Assembly (NCBI RefSeq): GCF_028595285.1
Contig: NZ_JAQQXQ010000009.1
Location: 56,447-120,446, forward strand
Source of the DNA: Erythrobacter fulvus
GTDB lineage: Bacteria > Pseudomonadota > Alphaproteobacteria > Sphingomonadales > Sphingomonadaceae
DNA: 64,000 nucleotides
Direction: 5' to 3'
Positions 25,484-35,677 of the stretch are shown in pieces. Under the pieces are notes generated by a model. The model had not been told where the DNA came from. It was given only the letters and a program-made list of their open reading frames with translations, and searched no databases. Both the position numbers and the translations under genes were made by a program. How positions within the stretch are numbered: the first letter of the stretch is position 1; each line of letters begins with the position of its first letter.

Positions 25484-26635
25484 ATGTGGCTCGATCAGCC
25501 GCGCAACCCCGACGCTCCGCTGGCAGGACTCAAGGTGGTAGAGCTTGCCCGCGTGCTGGCAGGGCCGTTCTGCGGGCAGATCCTCGCCGATCTCGGCGCG
25601 GACGTGATCAAGGTCGAAAGCCCGGAAGGCGACGGCACCCGCCTGTGGGGCCCGCCTTGGGTCGAGCGCACCGATGCCAATGGCAAGGTCCACCGCGAGG
25701 CCGCCTATTACCACGCCTGCAATCGCGGCAAACGTTCGATCATCGCCGATTTCGCCGACGCGGACGACCTTGCGCGGGTGAAGGCACTGATCGCCAATGC
25801 CGACGTGGTGATCGAGAACTTCAAGACCGGCAGCCTCGCCAAGTTCGGGCTCGATTACACCAGGCTCTCAGCCGCCAATCCCGGCCTCGTCTATTGCTCG
25901 ATCACCGGCTTCGGCCAGACCGGCCCGCGCGCGCACGAGGCCGGGTATGACTTCGTCGTGCAGGGGATGAGCGGCTTCATGTCGCTGACCGGCGAACCGG
26001 AGGGTCATCCGGTCAAGATGGGAATCTCGATCTCCGACCTATCGACCGGTGTCTGGGCCGCCAACGGCATCCAGGCGGCGCTGCTGATGCGCGCGCGGAC
26101 GGGCAAGGGGCAGCAGGTCGATATCAGCCTGATGGATTCGTCGGTCGCGCTGCTCTCCAATCAGGCGACCTATTTCTTCACCACGGGCGAAAACCCGCCG
26201 CGCATGGGCAATGCGCACGCGCAGGTCGCGCCCTATGGCGTCTTTGCGGTGAGCGACGGGCACGTAATCCTTGCGCCCGCCAATGACGGACTGTTCCACA
26301 AGCTGATGGATGTGCTCGGTCTCGGTCATCTGTCGGCCGACCCACGGTTTGTGGCAAACGGCGACCGGACGGCCAATGCCAAGGCTCTGGATGCCGAGAT
26401 CGCAGCAGCGACGGCGGGTTGGACCAAGCAGGGCCTGCTCGATGCCTGCCACGCCGCAGGCGTTCCCGCCGGGCCGATCAATCGGCTGGACGAGGTGTTC
26501 GCCGATCCGCAGGTCATCGCGCGCGGGTTGCGGGTGGAACTTGGCGGGATGGCAGGGGTGCGCAGCCCTTTCACCTTCTCGGACGCTGAACTGGCGCTCG
26601 ACCGGCCCTCGCCAATTCACGGAGAAGACGGCTAG
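25484..26635 (+). CDS. CaiB/BaiF family CoA-transferase (class III)
   Basis: This 383-aa class III CoA-transferase uses a catalytic Asp to form acyl-CoA via mixed anhydrides. The conserved opening GLKVVELARVLAGPFCGQIL and LGADVIKVE are present, as is the catalytic region EAGYDFVVQGMSGFMS. CNRGKRSI and VDISLMDSSVALL are family motifs. The substrate is unknown, but the position at the end of a CoA-transferase operon suggests organic acid activation. Its end overlaps the convergent DUF418 gene by 4 bp. Confidence 0.9.
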   Translation: MWLDQPRNPDAPLAGLKVVELARVLAGPFCGQILADLGADVIKVESPEGDGTRLWGPPWVERTDANGKVHREAAYYHACNRGKRSIIADFADADDLARVKALIANADVVIENFKTGSLAKFGLDYTRLSAANPGLVYCSITGFGQTGPRAHEAGYDFVVQGMSGFMSLTGEPEGHPVKMGISISDLSTGVWAANGIQAALLMRARTGKGQQVDISLMDSSVALLSNQATYFFTTGENPPRMGNAHAQVAPYGVFAVSDGHVILAPANDGLFHKLMDVLGLGHLSADPRFVANGDRTANAKALDAEIAAATAGWTKQGLLDACHAAGVPAGPINRLDEVFADPQVIARGLRVELGGMAGVRSPFTFSDAELALDRPSPIHGEDG

Positions 26636-27825
26636 GCAAGCCGCCTTGCGGCCGCCCGCCACAGCCGCTCGAACGGACCCTGCCCGAACCGCGCCACCCA
26701 CCACGGCGACCACAGCAGCATCGCCGCCACGGGCACCAGGCCGATCGCGAATGCCTGCGAACGGGTGAGCGTCCCGAACAGCCCCAGACCCCATGACGCG
26801 AAGATCGCCGACAGGATCACGCTCGTCATCAGGTAATTGGTCAGCGACAGGCGACCGGTCGCCGCAAGGGCGCGGGTAATCCGGCCTTCGGGGACGAAGA
26901 AGGCCATCGCCAATGCGGCGTAGCTAACCCCAAGCAACATGTCGAAAGGCGCTGACAGCACCAGCGCCACCGGCCCTACCAGCGCTGCCGGGAAACCCGT
27001 CTGCACCAGCCATCCGGCCAGCACGAGCAACACGGGCAACGCCGCCAACGCGCTCAGGCCGGCCAGCCGTTGCAGCCGGAAAGTGCGCCATTCGCCCTTG
27101 AGCATCCCGGCCTTCCACAGCCCCATGCCCAGTGCCATCGCCGCGAGGTTGAGCGGGAGCGAGGCCAGCAATGTCGTCAATTGTGCCGGGATGCCGAGAC
27201 TGCGCCGGACGATCCGATCCGCCAGCCCTTCCCGCCCCTGCTCGATCAAGGCCGCAATGGCCGCCGGGTCGCTGCCGAAATTGCGCTCGGCAAACAGCAT
27301 CGCGTCGGTGCCCCATCGCTGCATGTGCAGATCGACCATCGCGCTGCCAAATGCGGTCAGGCCGAGACCGAAATGCATCGTAACCAGCCCGAGGGCGACC
27401 GCCAGCAACGCCCGCGCGGAAAGTCCCGCCAGCAATGGCAGCGCCAATCCCGCCAAGGCATAGGCCCGCAGAACATCGTTGCTGGCAAGCAGGGTCGCGT
27501 GCAGCAGGCCGAACGCGAACAGCACGATCATCCGGGCATAATGCGCCCGCCACGGCCTCGCCCCGCCCTTTTCCAGCAGGATCAGGCATCCCGTTCCGAA
27601 AAGCATCGCGAACAGCGTGCGGAACTTGTCCTCGATGAAGACGAAGCTCGCCAGCCACACCCAGTAATCCCACGGACCGGTCGCGCCGTAACTCAACGGG
27701 TTGTAATAGGCCGGCGCGGGCAAGGCGAAGGCATGGACGTTCATGCCGACGATGCCGACCACCGCCAGCCCGCGCAGCGCGTCGAGCGCGGGGATACGTT
27801 TGCCGGGATGCGCGGGCGTCGCCAT
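26632..27825 (-). CDS. DUF418 family multi-pass membrane protein
   Basis: This 397-aa membrane protein has about ten hydrophobic segments. The N-terminal RIPALDALRGLAVVGIVGMNV and VFIEDKFRTLFAMLFGTG, plus a C-terminal TGRLSLTNYL motif, are typical of the DUF418 (YeiB-like) family. The function of this family is not established. It lies downstream of metK on the same strand (22 nt) and may be cotranscribed with it. Confidence 0.85.
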   Translation of the reverse strand: MATPAHPGKRIPALDALRGLAVVGIVGMNVHAFALPAPAYYNPLSYGATGPWDYWVWLASFVFIEDKFRTLFAMLFGTGCLILLEKGGARPWRAHYARMIVLFAFGLLHATLLASNDVLRAYALAGLALPLLAGLSARALLAVALGLVTMHFGLGLTAFGSAMVDLHMQRWGTDAMLFAERNFGSDPAAIAALIEQGREGLADRIVRRSLGIPAQLTTLLASLPLNLAAMALGMGLWKAGMLKGEWRTFRLQRLAGLSALAALPVLLVLAGWLVQTGFPAALVGPVALVLSAPFDMLLGVSYAALAMAFFVPEGRITRALAATGRLSLTNYLMTSVILSAIFASWGLGLFGTLTRSQAFAIGLVPVAAMLLWSPWWVARFGQGPFERLWRAAARRLA

Positions 27826-27847
27826 TGCCGACGCCCTAGCGCAAAAT

Positions 27848-29056
27848 TCAGCCCAGCGCCGCTTTCAGATCGGTGACCAGATCGGTGCGTTCCCACGGGA
27901 AGAAATCGCCCTCCGCCTTGCGGCCGAAGTGCCCGTACGCAGCGGTCTTCCGGTAGATCGGCTTGTTGAGGCCGAGGTGGGTGCGGATCGCACGCGGCGT
28001 GAGCCCGCCGAGCTTGTCGATGCCCTTGATCGCGGCTTCGATCCTGTCGTCGCCCACCGTGCCGGTCCCGTGGGTATCGACATAGAGCGAAAGCGGCTGC
28101 GACACGCCGATGGCATAGGCGATCTGGATCGTGCAACGCTTGGCCAGACCCGCAGCAACGACGTTCTTGGCGAGGTAGCGGGTGATATAGGCCGCCGAGC
28201 GGTCAACCTTGGTCGGGTCCTTGCCGCTGAAAGCGCCGCCGCCATGGGGCGAGGCACCGCCATAGGTATCCACGATGATCTTGCGGCCCGTCAGGCCCGC
28301 GTCGCCGTCCGGCCCGCCGATCACGAAACTGCCCGTCGGGTTGATGTGCCACACGGTCTCGTCCGAAATGAAGCCTTCCGGCAAGATCTCGCCCACGACC
28401 TTCTTCACATAGGCCTTGAGCTCGGCTTCTTTCTCGCCTTCGTCATAGCCCGGCGCGTGCTGGGTGCTGACGACCACCGCCGTGCAGGCGACCGGCTTGC
28501 CATCGCGATAGCGCAGCGTGACCTGGCTCTTGGCATCGGGTTCAAGGAACGGCGCTGCGCCCGAATGACGGTCGGCAGCAAGCCGTTCGAGGATCTTGTG
28601 GCTGTAATCGAGCGTCGCCGGCATCAGATCGGGGGTCTCGTCGCAGGCAAAGCCGAACATGATGCCCTGGTCGCCCGCGCCTTCGTCCTTGTTGGCCCCG
28701 GCATCGACACCCTGCGCGATATGCGCCGACTGGCCATGGAGATGATTTTCGAAGGTCAGCGTCTCCCAGTGGAAGCCTTCCTGCTCGTAACCGATGCGCT
28801 TCACCGTATCGCGCACGGTGTCTTCGATCTCTTGCTCGGCACCCGGTGCCCACTTGCCGTCTTCGTACACACCCTTGCAGCGGATCTCGCCGGCCAGCAC
28901 CACCAGCTGAGTGGTGGTCAGAGTTTCGCAGGCGATGCGCGCTTCGGGATCCTTCGAAAGAAAAAGATCGACGATGGCATCCGAAATCTGGTCGGAAACC
29001 TTGTCGGGGTGGCCTTCGGAGACGCTTTCGGAGGTGAAGAGATATTCGTTGCGCAT
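27848..29056 (-). CDS. metK: S-adenosylmethionine synthetase
   Basis: This 402-aa enzyme makes SAM from methionine and ATP. The ATP-binding region [17 protein letters not shown] (residues about 14-30), the hexapeptide-type loop [10 protein letters not shown], and the P-loop-like [18 protein letters not shown] are intact. In alphaproteobacteria metK often sits under SAM-responsive control. I did not recognise a known SAM riboswitch in the 97-nt gap to lnt, but an imperfect palindrome is present. The gene has start ATG 29056. Confidence 0.98.
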   Translation of the reverse strand: MRNEYLFTSESVSEGHPDKVSDQISDAIVDLFLSKDPEARIACETLTTTQLVVLAGEIRCKGVYEDGKWAPGAEQEIEDTVRDTVKRIGYEQEGFHWETLTFENHLHGQSAHIAQGVDAGANKDEGAGDQGIMFGFACDETPDLMPATLDYSHKILERLAADRHSGAAPFLEPDAKSQVTLRYRDGKPVACTAVVVSTQHAPGYDEGEKEAELKAYVKKVVGEILPEGFISDETVWHINPTGSFVIGGPDGDAGLTGRKIIVDTYGGASPHGGGAFSGKDPTKVDRSAAYITRYLAKNVVAAGLAKRCTIQIAYAIGVSQPLSLYVDTHGTGTVGDDRIEAAIKGIDKLGGLTPRAIRTHLGLNKPIYRKTAAYGHFGRKAEGDFFPWERTDLVTDLKAALG

Positions 29057-29111
29057 GAGTCCCCCGGGGGCTGTGGTGATCGGATGTCCACCGGGCCGGT
29101 TACCTTATGCA

Positions 29112-29133
29112 GATATAAGGAAACCTTTATGTC
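29112..29133 (-). promoter_or_regulatory. Imperfect palindrome upstream of metK, possible SAM-cycle regulator site
   Basis: On the minus strand the sequence is GACATAAAGG-TTT-CCTTATATC, with arms AAGG/CCTT and partly matching flanks. ArsR-family regulators of the SAM cycle in related bacteria bind ATAAAG-type palindromes, so a similar role is inferred. A hairpin GTCCGGC/GCCGGAC (29132-29150) follows the lnt stop directly. Confidence 0.3.
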
Positions 29134-29150
29134 CGGCTTCGTGCCGGACC
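29132..29150 (-). terminator. Hairpin after lnt
   Basis: A perfect 7-bp stem with a 5-nt loop lies 4 nt after the lnt stop. There is no T-run, so it may only pause or protect the 3' end. Confidence 0.35.
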
Positions 29151-29153
29151 GCC

Positions 29154-30761
29154 CTAGCCGCGCGCGCGGAACAGCGCAAGCGCTCTTGGCAGCGCCAGTC
29201 CGAGGCCCACCAGCACCAGCGCCCAACCAATCGTCAGCGCGTGACCCCATCGGGCGAACAAGGTGGGTGCCTTCGCCTTGGGAACCATGCCTTCAAGCTT
29301 GTCTGCCTTGCCCCGCGCAATGCTGCCGCTCACGATCCCGTCTGCATCGATGACCGCGCTGATCCCGGTGGTGGTGGAGCGCAGCACCGGCAGGCCTTCC
29401 TCGATCGCACGCATCCGCGCCTGCGCCAGATGCTGGGGCGGACCCCAGGTGCCGAACCAACCGTCGTTCGAGGGATTGAAGATGTAGTCCGGGCGGCTTG
29501 CCGGATCGACCACGGCACCCGAGAACACGATTTCGTAGCAGATCTGGATCCCCGCCTTGCCATGCTCGCCCAGGTCAATCGTGCGCGGTCCGGGGCCGGG
29601 TTCATAGTCGATGCTGCCCGCCACCAACCGCGACAGGCCGAGCGGTTCGAGCAGGGGGCGCATCGGCAGATATTCGCCATAGGGTACAAGGTGCGCCTTG
29701 TCGTAGCCCGCCGCGATCTCGCCCTTGCCGTTAATCGCCGCGACCGAATTGCGCGCACTCACAGCGCCGATGGTGCCGTCGGGACGGGTGCCGATGTCGA
29801 GATTGACGACACCGGTGAGCAAGGTGGATCGCGGCCCGATGATGCCGCCGATGCGTTTACGGGCGAACTCGGGATCAGCCCCGGCGGTCATCTGTTGATA
29901 GTAGCGCTGGGGATAGCCGTCCTCGAGATAGTCGGGAATCGCGCTTTCGGGCCACAGCACGATGCGCGATTCGTCGCGTCCCGGATTGGTCAGGGCGGCG
30001 ATCCGCGCGAACTGTTCTTCAAACTTCGAGGCGTCGTTGATCTCGGTCTGCGGGATAAGTGGCTGGACGAGCGTGTAGCGGATGTCGCTTTCGGGACGAT
30101 GGACCCCGACGGGCATCAGCATCCCCGCAATCAATAGCAGCGCGTAGCCAGCGGTGTTCACCCAGCGGCGTCCAATCAGCCCTTCAAGAATGAGCGCGGC
30201 AGCCAGTATCGCGAAGCCGCCAAGCGCATAGGTGCCAGTGACCGGCAGCATCCGCGCCAGTCCCTGCGCTTCCCATCCGCCCAAAAGCATCAGGCCGAGC
30301 GGGGGCCAAGGATAGCCGGTAAACACCCAGCTGCGCAGCCATTCGGTAACGATCCACACCCCTGCCAGCACCAGCCCGAAAGCCCACAGCGGCTTTTTCC
30401 GCGCCAGTAGATGTGCTGCTAGCGCGGCGAAAGCGGGATACCATGCCAGATAGATGCACAGCAGCGGCACCGCGGCCCAACCGAGTATCTCGGGCATCTT
30501 GGCCTGATAGGTGAAGGCCGTCGCGATCCAGTTATTGGCGAGCGTCAGATGTGCCCAGCCGAACCACCACCCGCGCCACAACGCGCTACGCCAACTCGGC
30601 GCTGTGTGGATCAGCCACACGAACCCCGCCAGAGCGGCGAGACCGAGCGGCCAGAGGTGCAAGGGTGGATAGGCGCAGGCGCCGATCAGGCCGAGGAGGA
30701 TGGCCGAAAGCGCCGCACGGCGCTGCATCAGCGCCGGGATCGCCGCCAGCCTTTCCCTCAC
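29154..30761 (-). CDS. lnt: Apolipoprotein N-acyltransferase
   Basis: This 535-aa inner-membrane enzyme adds the third acyl chain to lipoproteins. Six or so N-terminal transmembrane helices are followed by a periplasmic nitrilase-like domain. The catalytic triad is visible: Glu in LWPESAIPD, Lys in AGYDKAHLVPYGEYLP, and Cys in IQICYEIVFSG. The C-terminus ends in a last TM helix. It lies 5 nt after the DUF4167 gene, so the two are probably cotranscribed. The lipoproteins in this window are potential substrates. Confidence 0.96.
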   Translation of the reverse strand: MRERLAAIPALMQRRAALSAILLGLIGACAYPPLHLWPLGLAALAGFVWLIHTAPSWRSALWRGWWFGWAHLTLANNWIATAFTYQAKMPEILGWAAVPLLCIYLAWYPAFAALAAHLLARKKPLWAFGLVLAGVWIVTEWLRSWVFTGYPWPPLGLMLLGGWEAQGLARMLPVTGTYALGGFAILAAALILEGLIGRRWVNTAGYALLLIAGMLMPVGVHRPESDIRYTLVQPLIPQTEINDASKFEEQFARIAALTNPGRDESRIVLWPESAIPDYLEDGYPQRYYQQMTAGADPEFARKRIGGIIGPRSTLLTGVVNLDIGTRPDGTIGAVSARNSVAAINGKGEIAAGYDKAHLVPYGEYLPMRPLLEPLGLSRLVAGSIDYEPGPGPRTIDLGEHGKAGIQICYEIVFSGAVVDPASRPDYIFNPSNDGWFGTWGPPQHLAQARMRAIEEGLPVLRSTTTGISAVIDADGIVSGSIARGKADKLEGMVPKAKAPTLFARWGHALTIGWALVLVGLGLALPRALALFRARG

Positions 30762-30766
30762 GGCAG

Positions 30767-31471
30767 TCAGCCGACCGCTTCGAGCGCGCCGTCCCCGTCA
30801 CCGGCACCTTCGCCGGAATCCTCGCCGCGGATCGAAGGCGGAAGGATCGAGGAATCGATGCCGCCCGGCTCTCCGTCATCGGCCTTGTCGGTCTTGCGCG
30901 GCTTGCGGCGGCGCGGTTCGGACTTTTCGGCGCGCTTGTCGCCGCGTTCGCCCTGTGCGTCGTCGCGCGACTTGCGGGGCTGCTGGCGGCGGCGCGGGGC
31001 GGGGCGTGCGGAATCGCTATCGCCACGCGCTTCATTGTCGTCACCGCTCAGGAAGGATTCGCCCTCCTGGCCATATTCGCCCTCATCGCTGGCGCGGTCT
31101 TCGCCGTCCTGTTCGTCGCGACGCTGGCGCTGGCCGCGTTCGCTACGCCGGCCGCGATCGAAATCGCCTTCGTCCTCGCCCGAATCGTCGCTCTGATCGC
31201 GATCATCGCCGCGGCGCGGACCGCGGGATTCTTCCTGACGGGCCTTGTTGTCGGCGATCACGCGGAAATAGTGGTCAGCGAACTGGAGGTAATACTCCAT
31301 CTGGACTCGGTCGCCGTTGTGCTGTGCATCCTGCGCCAGCTTCTTGTACTTTTCGAGCATCTGGGGCGCATTGCCACGCGCCCGGCTGTCGATCCGGTTA
31401 AGCTGGTTGCCGTTGCCGCCCTGGGAGCGATTCCCGCGCCCGCGGCGACGGTTGTTGCGGTTGTTATTCAA
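30767..31471 (-). CDS. DUF4167 protein with charged repetitive tail
   Basis: This 234-aa protein has an N-terminal Asn/Arg/Gly-rich stretch and a conserved alphaproteobacterial domain: KYKKLAQDAQHNGDRVQMEYYLQFADHYFRVI (residues about 41-72, shown in pieces here). A long tail rich in Arg, Asp, Glu and Gly (about 85-234) is low complexity and likely disordered. The start is TTG at 31471 with AAGGA about 9 nt upstream; no ATG is available. The composition suggests RNA binding, but no function is established. Its neighbours are prmC upstream and lnt downstream. Confidence 0.85.
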   Translation of the reverse strand: MNNNRNNRRRGRGNRSQGGNGNQLNRIDSRARGNAPQMLEKYKKLAQDAQHNGDRVQMEYYLQFADHYFRVIADNKARQEESRGPRRGDDRDQSDDSGEDEGDFDRGRRSERGQRQRRDEQDGEDRASDEGEYGQEGESFLSGDDNEARGDSDSARPAPRRRQQPRKSRDDAQGERGDKRAEKSEPRRRKPRKTDKADDGEPGGIDSSILPPSIRGEDSGEGAGDGDGALEAVG

Positions 31472-31748
31472 GGAAATTGTTCCTTAATCAGCGGCCCTGC
31501 GCAAAAAATATCTGCACGCGCGGCCAACAGACCCCTTGTCCTTGCACCCCACCGTTTTGACCCGGCCTTGTGGGCCTGCCAACGCGTGACGCGCGCTCCG
31601 CGCTGCCATGACCGGGGACGTGCCCTGACGGCCGTTACAGCTAGGTTTTGGAGCTTGGCCCAGCGATTTGCGCCCTTCGCAGATCATCTGGCCTGTTATG
31701 CCAAGTAGCGATGCCGGATCGCTTTGCCAAGCCCTGCCGCGCTTTTCC

Positions 31749-32570
31749 TCACCGAAGGATAAGCGCGCGTGGCCGTCCGGCAAGGTCGCGGCGAAGCTCG
31801 ACGGCAAATCCGGCGGCCTGCGCGATTGTGCCCACAGCATCGGCCTGATTCGCTCCGATCTCGAAAATCGCGACTGCGGCGGGGTTCATAAGCGCGCGCA
31901 GTTGCGGGATCAGGATGCGGTAGTCGTCGAGCCCCTCGGGTCCGGCAAACAGCGCCGTGGCAGGCTCGAAATCGCGCACCTGGGCATCAAGCGCGGCGTC
32001 TGCCTCAACATAGGGCGGGTTGCAAAGGACGAGGTCGAAGGAGCCGAGATCGTCTGCCCATCCCGCTACCCGCCAGTCATGGCGGTGCAAATCCAACCTG
32101 TTTTCAATGCCGAGCGCGATTGCATTCTTGCCTGTCACATCAATGGCAATTGCCGAAGCATCGATCCCCACCCCCACTGCCTCGGGACGTTCGGCCAGTA
32201 CGGTCAGCAGCAGCGCGCCTGAGCCGACCCCCAGATCGAGCACGCGGCGCGGATCGGGAGACGCAGACAGGGCTGTCTCGATCACCGCCTCGCTGTCTGC
32301 GCGCGGGATAAGGATGCCCGGCTGGACGGCAAAGACGCGCCCGTAAAACTCGGCCTCGCCGGTGATGTAGGCGACGGGCTCGTGCGCTGCGCGACGCTGG
32401 ACAAACGCGGCGAAGCCTTCGGGAGCGGGATCGCGCATTGCCTTCAAAAGCATGTCCGAACGGCTTACTCCCAGCGCATGGGCCATGAGCAATTCGGCAT
32501 CCAGCCGCGCGGTATCGCTGGTCGCGTCGAGGCGTTCGGCAGCGGCGCGCAGGGCTTCGCCGACGGTCAT
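31749..32570 (-). CDS. prmC: Peptide chain release factor N5-glutamine methyltransferase
   Basis: This 273-aa enzyme methylates the GGQ glutamine of release factors. The N-terminal helical domain is followed by a SAM-binding fold (VLDLGVGSGALLL) and the catalytic NPPY motif in LVLCNPPYVEADAAL. It lies 13 nt after prfA on the same strand, the usual order, since RF1 is its substrate. The start is at 32570. Confidence 0.96.
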   Translation of the reverse strand: MTVGEALRAAAERLDATSDTARLDAELLMAHALGVSRSDMLLKAMRDPAPEGFAAFVQRRAAHEPVAYITGEAEFYGRVFAVQPGILIPRADSEAVIETALSASPDPRRVLDLGVGSGALLLTVLAERPEAVGVGIDASAIAIDVTGKNAIALGIENRLDLHRHDWRVAGWADDLGSFDLVLCNPPYVEADAALDAQVRDFEPATALFAGPEGLDDYRILIPQLRALMNPAAVAIFEIGANQADAVGTIAQAAGFAVELRRDLAGRPRALILR

Positions 32571-32583
32571 TATTCCGCCCCCC

Positions 32584-33651
32584 TCACTCCGAGAGCGCCG
32601 CCAGCCGCTTGCCCTCGTCCTCGGCGATCAGCGCATCGATCAGTTCAGCGAGGCCCGGTCCGGCGAGCACCTCTTCCAGCTTGTGCAGGGTCAGCCCGAT
32701 GCGGTGATCGGTAACGCGGCCTTGCGGGAAGTTGTAGGTGCGAATGCGCTCCGAACGGTCGCCGGAACCGACCATGGCCTTGCGTGCCTCGGCCTCGGCG
32801 CCCTGCGTGGCCTCGCGCTGCGCGTCATAGAGGCGCGTGCGCAGCACCTGCATCGCCTTTTCCTTGTTCTTGTGCTGGCTGCGCCCGTCCTGACATGTCA
32901 CCACGGTGCCGGTCGGCAGGTGGGTGATCCGCACCGCCGAATCGGTGGTGTTGACGTGCTGGCCGCCGGCTCCGCTCGCGCGGTAGACGTCGATCTTCAG
33001 GTCCTTGTCCTCGATATGGACATCGACCTCGTCCGGCTCGGGCAGCACCGCCACGGTCGCCGCCGATGTGTGGATGCGCCCGCCGCTCTCGGTCACGGGC
33101 ACGCGCTGGACGCGGTGGACTCCGCTTTCGAACTTGAGCTTGGCGAACACGCCGGTGCCGGTGACGTTGGCGATCACTTCCTTGTAGCCGCCGATGTCCG
33201 AGGCGTTGATGCTGACCGGCTCGACCTTCCAGCCCTGCTCGGCGGCGTAGCGTTCGTACATGCGGTAAAGGTCGGCCGCGAAAAGCGCGGCTTCATCGCC
33301 CCCCGTCCCGGCGCGAATTTCGAGCATTGCGGGCTTGGCGTCGGCGGAATCACGCGGTAGCAGCGCGATGGCGAGGCGGCGCTCGAGATCGGGCAGCGTG
33401 GCCTTGAGGTGGGCGAGTTCCTCCTCGGCCATGGCCTTCATTTCCGGATCGCCGAGCATTTCCTGCAGCCCGTCCATCTCCTCGCGCGCGGCCTTCACCT
33501 CGGCGGCGATCTTCGCCACGGGTTCAAGCTCCGCATAGTCGCGCGACGCACGGACGAAGGCTTCGCCCTCCAGCGTGCCGGACGCCATGCGCGCTTCCAG
33601 CTCCGCAAAGCGGTGCGCGATCTGATCAAGGCGTTCGGGGGGGATTTGCAT
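32584..33651 (-). CDS. prfA: Peptide chain release factor 1
   Basis: This 355-aa factor reads UAA/UAG stop codons. The anticodon-like motif is PVT in [15 protein letters not shown], and the peptidyl-hydrolysis motif GGQ is in [12 protein letters not shown]. The domain order and length are those of RF1. The start is at 33651, with hisS upstream and prmC downstream, 13 nt away. Confidence 0.98.
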   Translation of the reverse strand: MQIPPERLDQIAHRFAELEARMASGTLEGEAFVRASRDYAELEPVAKIAAEVKAAREEMDGLQEMLGDPEMKAMAEEELAHLKATLPDLERRLAIALLPRDSADAKPAMLEIRAGTGGDEAALFAADLYRMYERYAAEQGWKVEPVSINASDIGGYKEVIANVTGTGVFAKLKFESGVHRVQRVPVTESGGRIHTSAATVAVLPEPDEVDVHIEDKDLKIDVYRASGAGGQHVNTTDSAVRITHLPTGTVVTCQDGRSQHKNKEKAMQVLRTRLYDAQREATQGAEAEARKAMVGSGDRSERIRTYNFPQGRVTDHRIGLTLHKLEEVLAGPGLAELIDALIAEDEGKRLAALSE

Positions 33652-33667
33652 TGCGGTCTATCTTACT

Positions 33668-33753
33668 CGTCATCCCGGACTTGATCCGGGATCCCGTTAC
33701 TTAATGACCCGCCGCGAGAAGAAAAGCGGGGCCCCGGGTCAAGCCCGGGGAGA
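33668..33753. repeat. Inverted pair of CCCGG-CTTGA-CCGGG palindromic repeats
   Basis: Two related hairpins lie between hisS and prfA. ATCCCGGA-CTTGA-TCCGGGAT (33672-33692) and CCCCGGG-TCAAG-CCCGGGG (33732-33750) are copies of one unit in opposite orientation, 39 nt apart. Units of this type are dispersed in many alphaproteobacterial genomes as REP-like elements. There is no ORF inside. Confidence 0.65.
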
Positions 33754-33770
33754 CGTTTGAAAAGGGACGG

Positions 33771-35039
33771 CTAGCGATTGGCCTCGGCCAGTTGCAACTC
33801 CATCACTTTGGTGACGCTATCCCAGAGCCCCTGATCGTGGCCCTTGGCCTGCCCGACAAGTTTGCCGTCCTGTCGTCGCACGACATAAATAATTGAGGCA
33901 CCCGACTTGCTCGCCTTGTCGAAACGCTTGCGGATCGAGCCGGTATCGAAAAGTTCGGCTGACAGGGCTTCCTCGCGCAATGCGCGCATCGCCTTGGCGG
34001 CGAGTGCTTCGAGCCCTTCTTCCTCGATCACGAGCGCCACATCTGCCCAGTCATCTTCGGAGGTCCCCACCAGCATCGCCAGCCGCTCGATCCCCGCAGC
34101 CCAGCCGACCGCAGGCGTCGGCGCGCCGCCGAGGCTTTCCAGCAGCCCGTCATAACGCCCGCCGCCCAGCACGGTGCTCTGGCTTCCCAAGGCGGCCGCC
34201 GAGGCGCTGCCCTCATCGGGAATGAATTCGAACGCCGTGTGGCGGTAGTAGTCGAGGCCCCGGACGAGGCTCTCCGCCCGCACCCACGTCACGCCTGCCG
34301 CGTCCAGCCCGCTGGTGACGGCAGCAAAGAAGGCCGAAGCCTCCTCCGACAGAAACGCGTCGATCTTCGGCGCGTCCGCGAGGAACGGCTTGTCCCTCAG
34401 GTCCTTCGAATCGAGGATCCGCAGCGGGTTCTTCTCCAGCCGCTCCTGCGATTCTTCGGACAGCTGATCCTTCACCGCACGGAAGTATTCGATCAGCGCC
34501 GCCCGCCACGCCTCGCGGCTGGCGGCGTCGCCCAGCGTGTTGAGGTGAAGGGTCACGTCATTGATGCCGAGCTCCTTCAGCAGCTGGTCCGCCATCGCCA
34601 GCAGCTCCACATCCGCCTGCGGCTCGGCAGCGCCGATCACCTCGGCGTCGATCTGGTGGAACTGGCGGTAGCGGCCCTTTTGCGGGCGCTCGTAACGGAA
34701 CAGCGGGCCGTGGGTCGCGACCTTCAGCGGCGCATATTGCTGCCAGCCATTGGTGAGGTAAGCGCGCGCAATCCCGGCGGTGAATTCGGGGCGCAGGGTC
34801 AGGCTTTCCCCGCCGCGATCCTCGAAGGAATACATTTCCTTCGACACCACGTCTGTCGTCTCGCCAAGCGAGCGGGCGAACACCTCGGTCTTTTCGAACA
34901 CCGGCATTTCCACCCGGCGGAAGCGGTAAAGGCGCCGCACGCGCTCGAAGGTTTCGACCACGAAGGCGAAAGCCTCGGCATCGGCGCCGAAAATGTCCTG
35001 CGTGCCGCGAATGGCCTGGGGTGTGGTCTTCTTGCTCAT
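33771..35039 (-). CDS. hisS: Histidyl-tRNA synthetase
   Basis: This 422-aa class II aminoacyl-tRNA synthetase charges tRNA-His. Motif 2 ([16 protein letters not shown]) and the histidine-specific motif [13 protein letters not shown] are present, as are [12 protein letters not shown] and a C-terminal anticodon-binding domain. It starts [18 protein letters not shown] at 35039. It is divergent from ppa by about 100 bp. Confidence 0.98.
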   Translation of the reverse strand: MSKKTTPQAIRGTQDIFGADAEAFAFVVETFERVRRLYRFRRVEMPVFEKTEVFARSLGETTDVVSKEMYSFEDRGGESLTLRPEFTAGIARAYLTNGWQQYAPLKVATHGPLFRYERPQKGRYRQFHQIDAEVIGAAEPQADVELLAMADQLLKELGINDVTLHLNTLGDAASREAWRAALIEYFRAVKDQLSEESQERLEKNPLRILDSKDLRDKPFLADAPKIDAFLSEEASAFFAAVTSGLDAAGVTWVRAESLVRGLDYYRHTAFEFIPDEGSASAAALGSQSTVLGGGRYDGLLESLGGAPTPAVGWAAGIERLAMLVGTSEDDWADVALVIEEEGLEALAAKAMRALREEALSAELFDTGSIRKRFDKASKSGASIIYVVRRQDGKLVGQAKGHDQGLWDSVTKVMELQLAEANR

Positions 35040-35143
35040 AAGGCCGCGCAGTTAAGGCCAGTCAGGGTCTTTCGCAATCCTGCGGCACCGATTAAGGGGC
35101 GGCGCGTTATCTCTACCGACATAAGCTGCAAAAGAGACCATCC

Positions 35144-35677
35144 ATGCGCATCGACAAGATCCCGACCGGAACAAACCCGCCCAACGATCTCAACGTCATC
35201 ATCGAAGTGCCGACCGGCGGCGAACCGGTGAAGTACGAATTCGACAAGGAATCGGGCGCGCTGTTCGTCGACCGTATCCTGCACACCCCGATGCGCTACC
35301 CGGCCAATTACGGTTTCGTGCCGCACACCCTGTCGCCCGATGGCGACCCGCTCGACGCGCTGGTGATCTCGCGCTCGCCCTTCATCCCTGGTTGCGTGGT
35401 GCGCGCGCGTCCGATCGGTGTGCTGAACCTCGAAGACGAGCATGGCGGTGACGAGAAGCTGGTCTGCGTGCCGGTCGACACCACGTTCCCCTATTACTCG
35501 GACGTGGGTGAGACCAAGGATCTGCCGAGCATCATCTTCCAGCAGATCGAACACTTCTTCACCCACTACAAGGATCTGGAAGCCGAAAAGTGGGTGCGGA
35601 TCGGCAGCTGGGGCGACGCCGCCGAAGCACGCCAGATCGTGCTTGAAGCGATCGAGCGGTATCAGGCGCCCAGATAG
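35144..35677 (+). CDS. ppa: Inorganic pyrophosphatase
   Basis: This 177-aa family I soluble pyrophosphatase hydrolyses PPi to drive biosynthesis. The metal-binding signature DGDPLDALVI is at residues about 66-75. KYEFDKESGALFVDR, the RYPANYGFVP segment and the ETKDLPS region are conserved. The start is at 35144 with an upstream AAAAGAGA. It stands alone, with a hairpin-rich intergenic region downstream. Confidence 0.97.
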   Translation: MRIDKIPTGTNPPNDLNVIIEVPTGGEPVKYEFDKESGALFVDRILHTPMRYPANYGFVPHTLSPDGDPLDALVISRSPFIPGCVVRARPIGVLNLEDEHGGDEKLVCVPVDTTFPYYSDVGETKDLPSIIFQQIEHFFTHYKDLEAEKWVRIGSWGDAAEARQIVLEAIERYQAPR

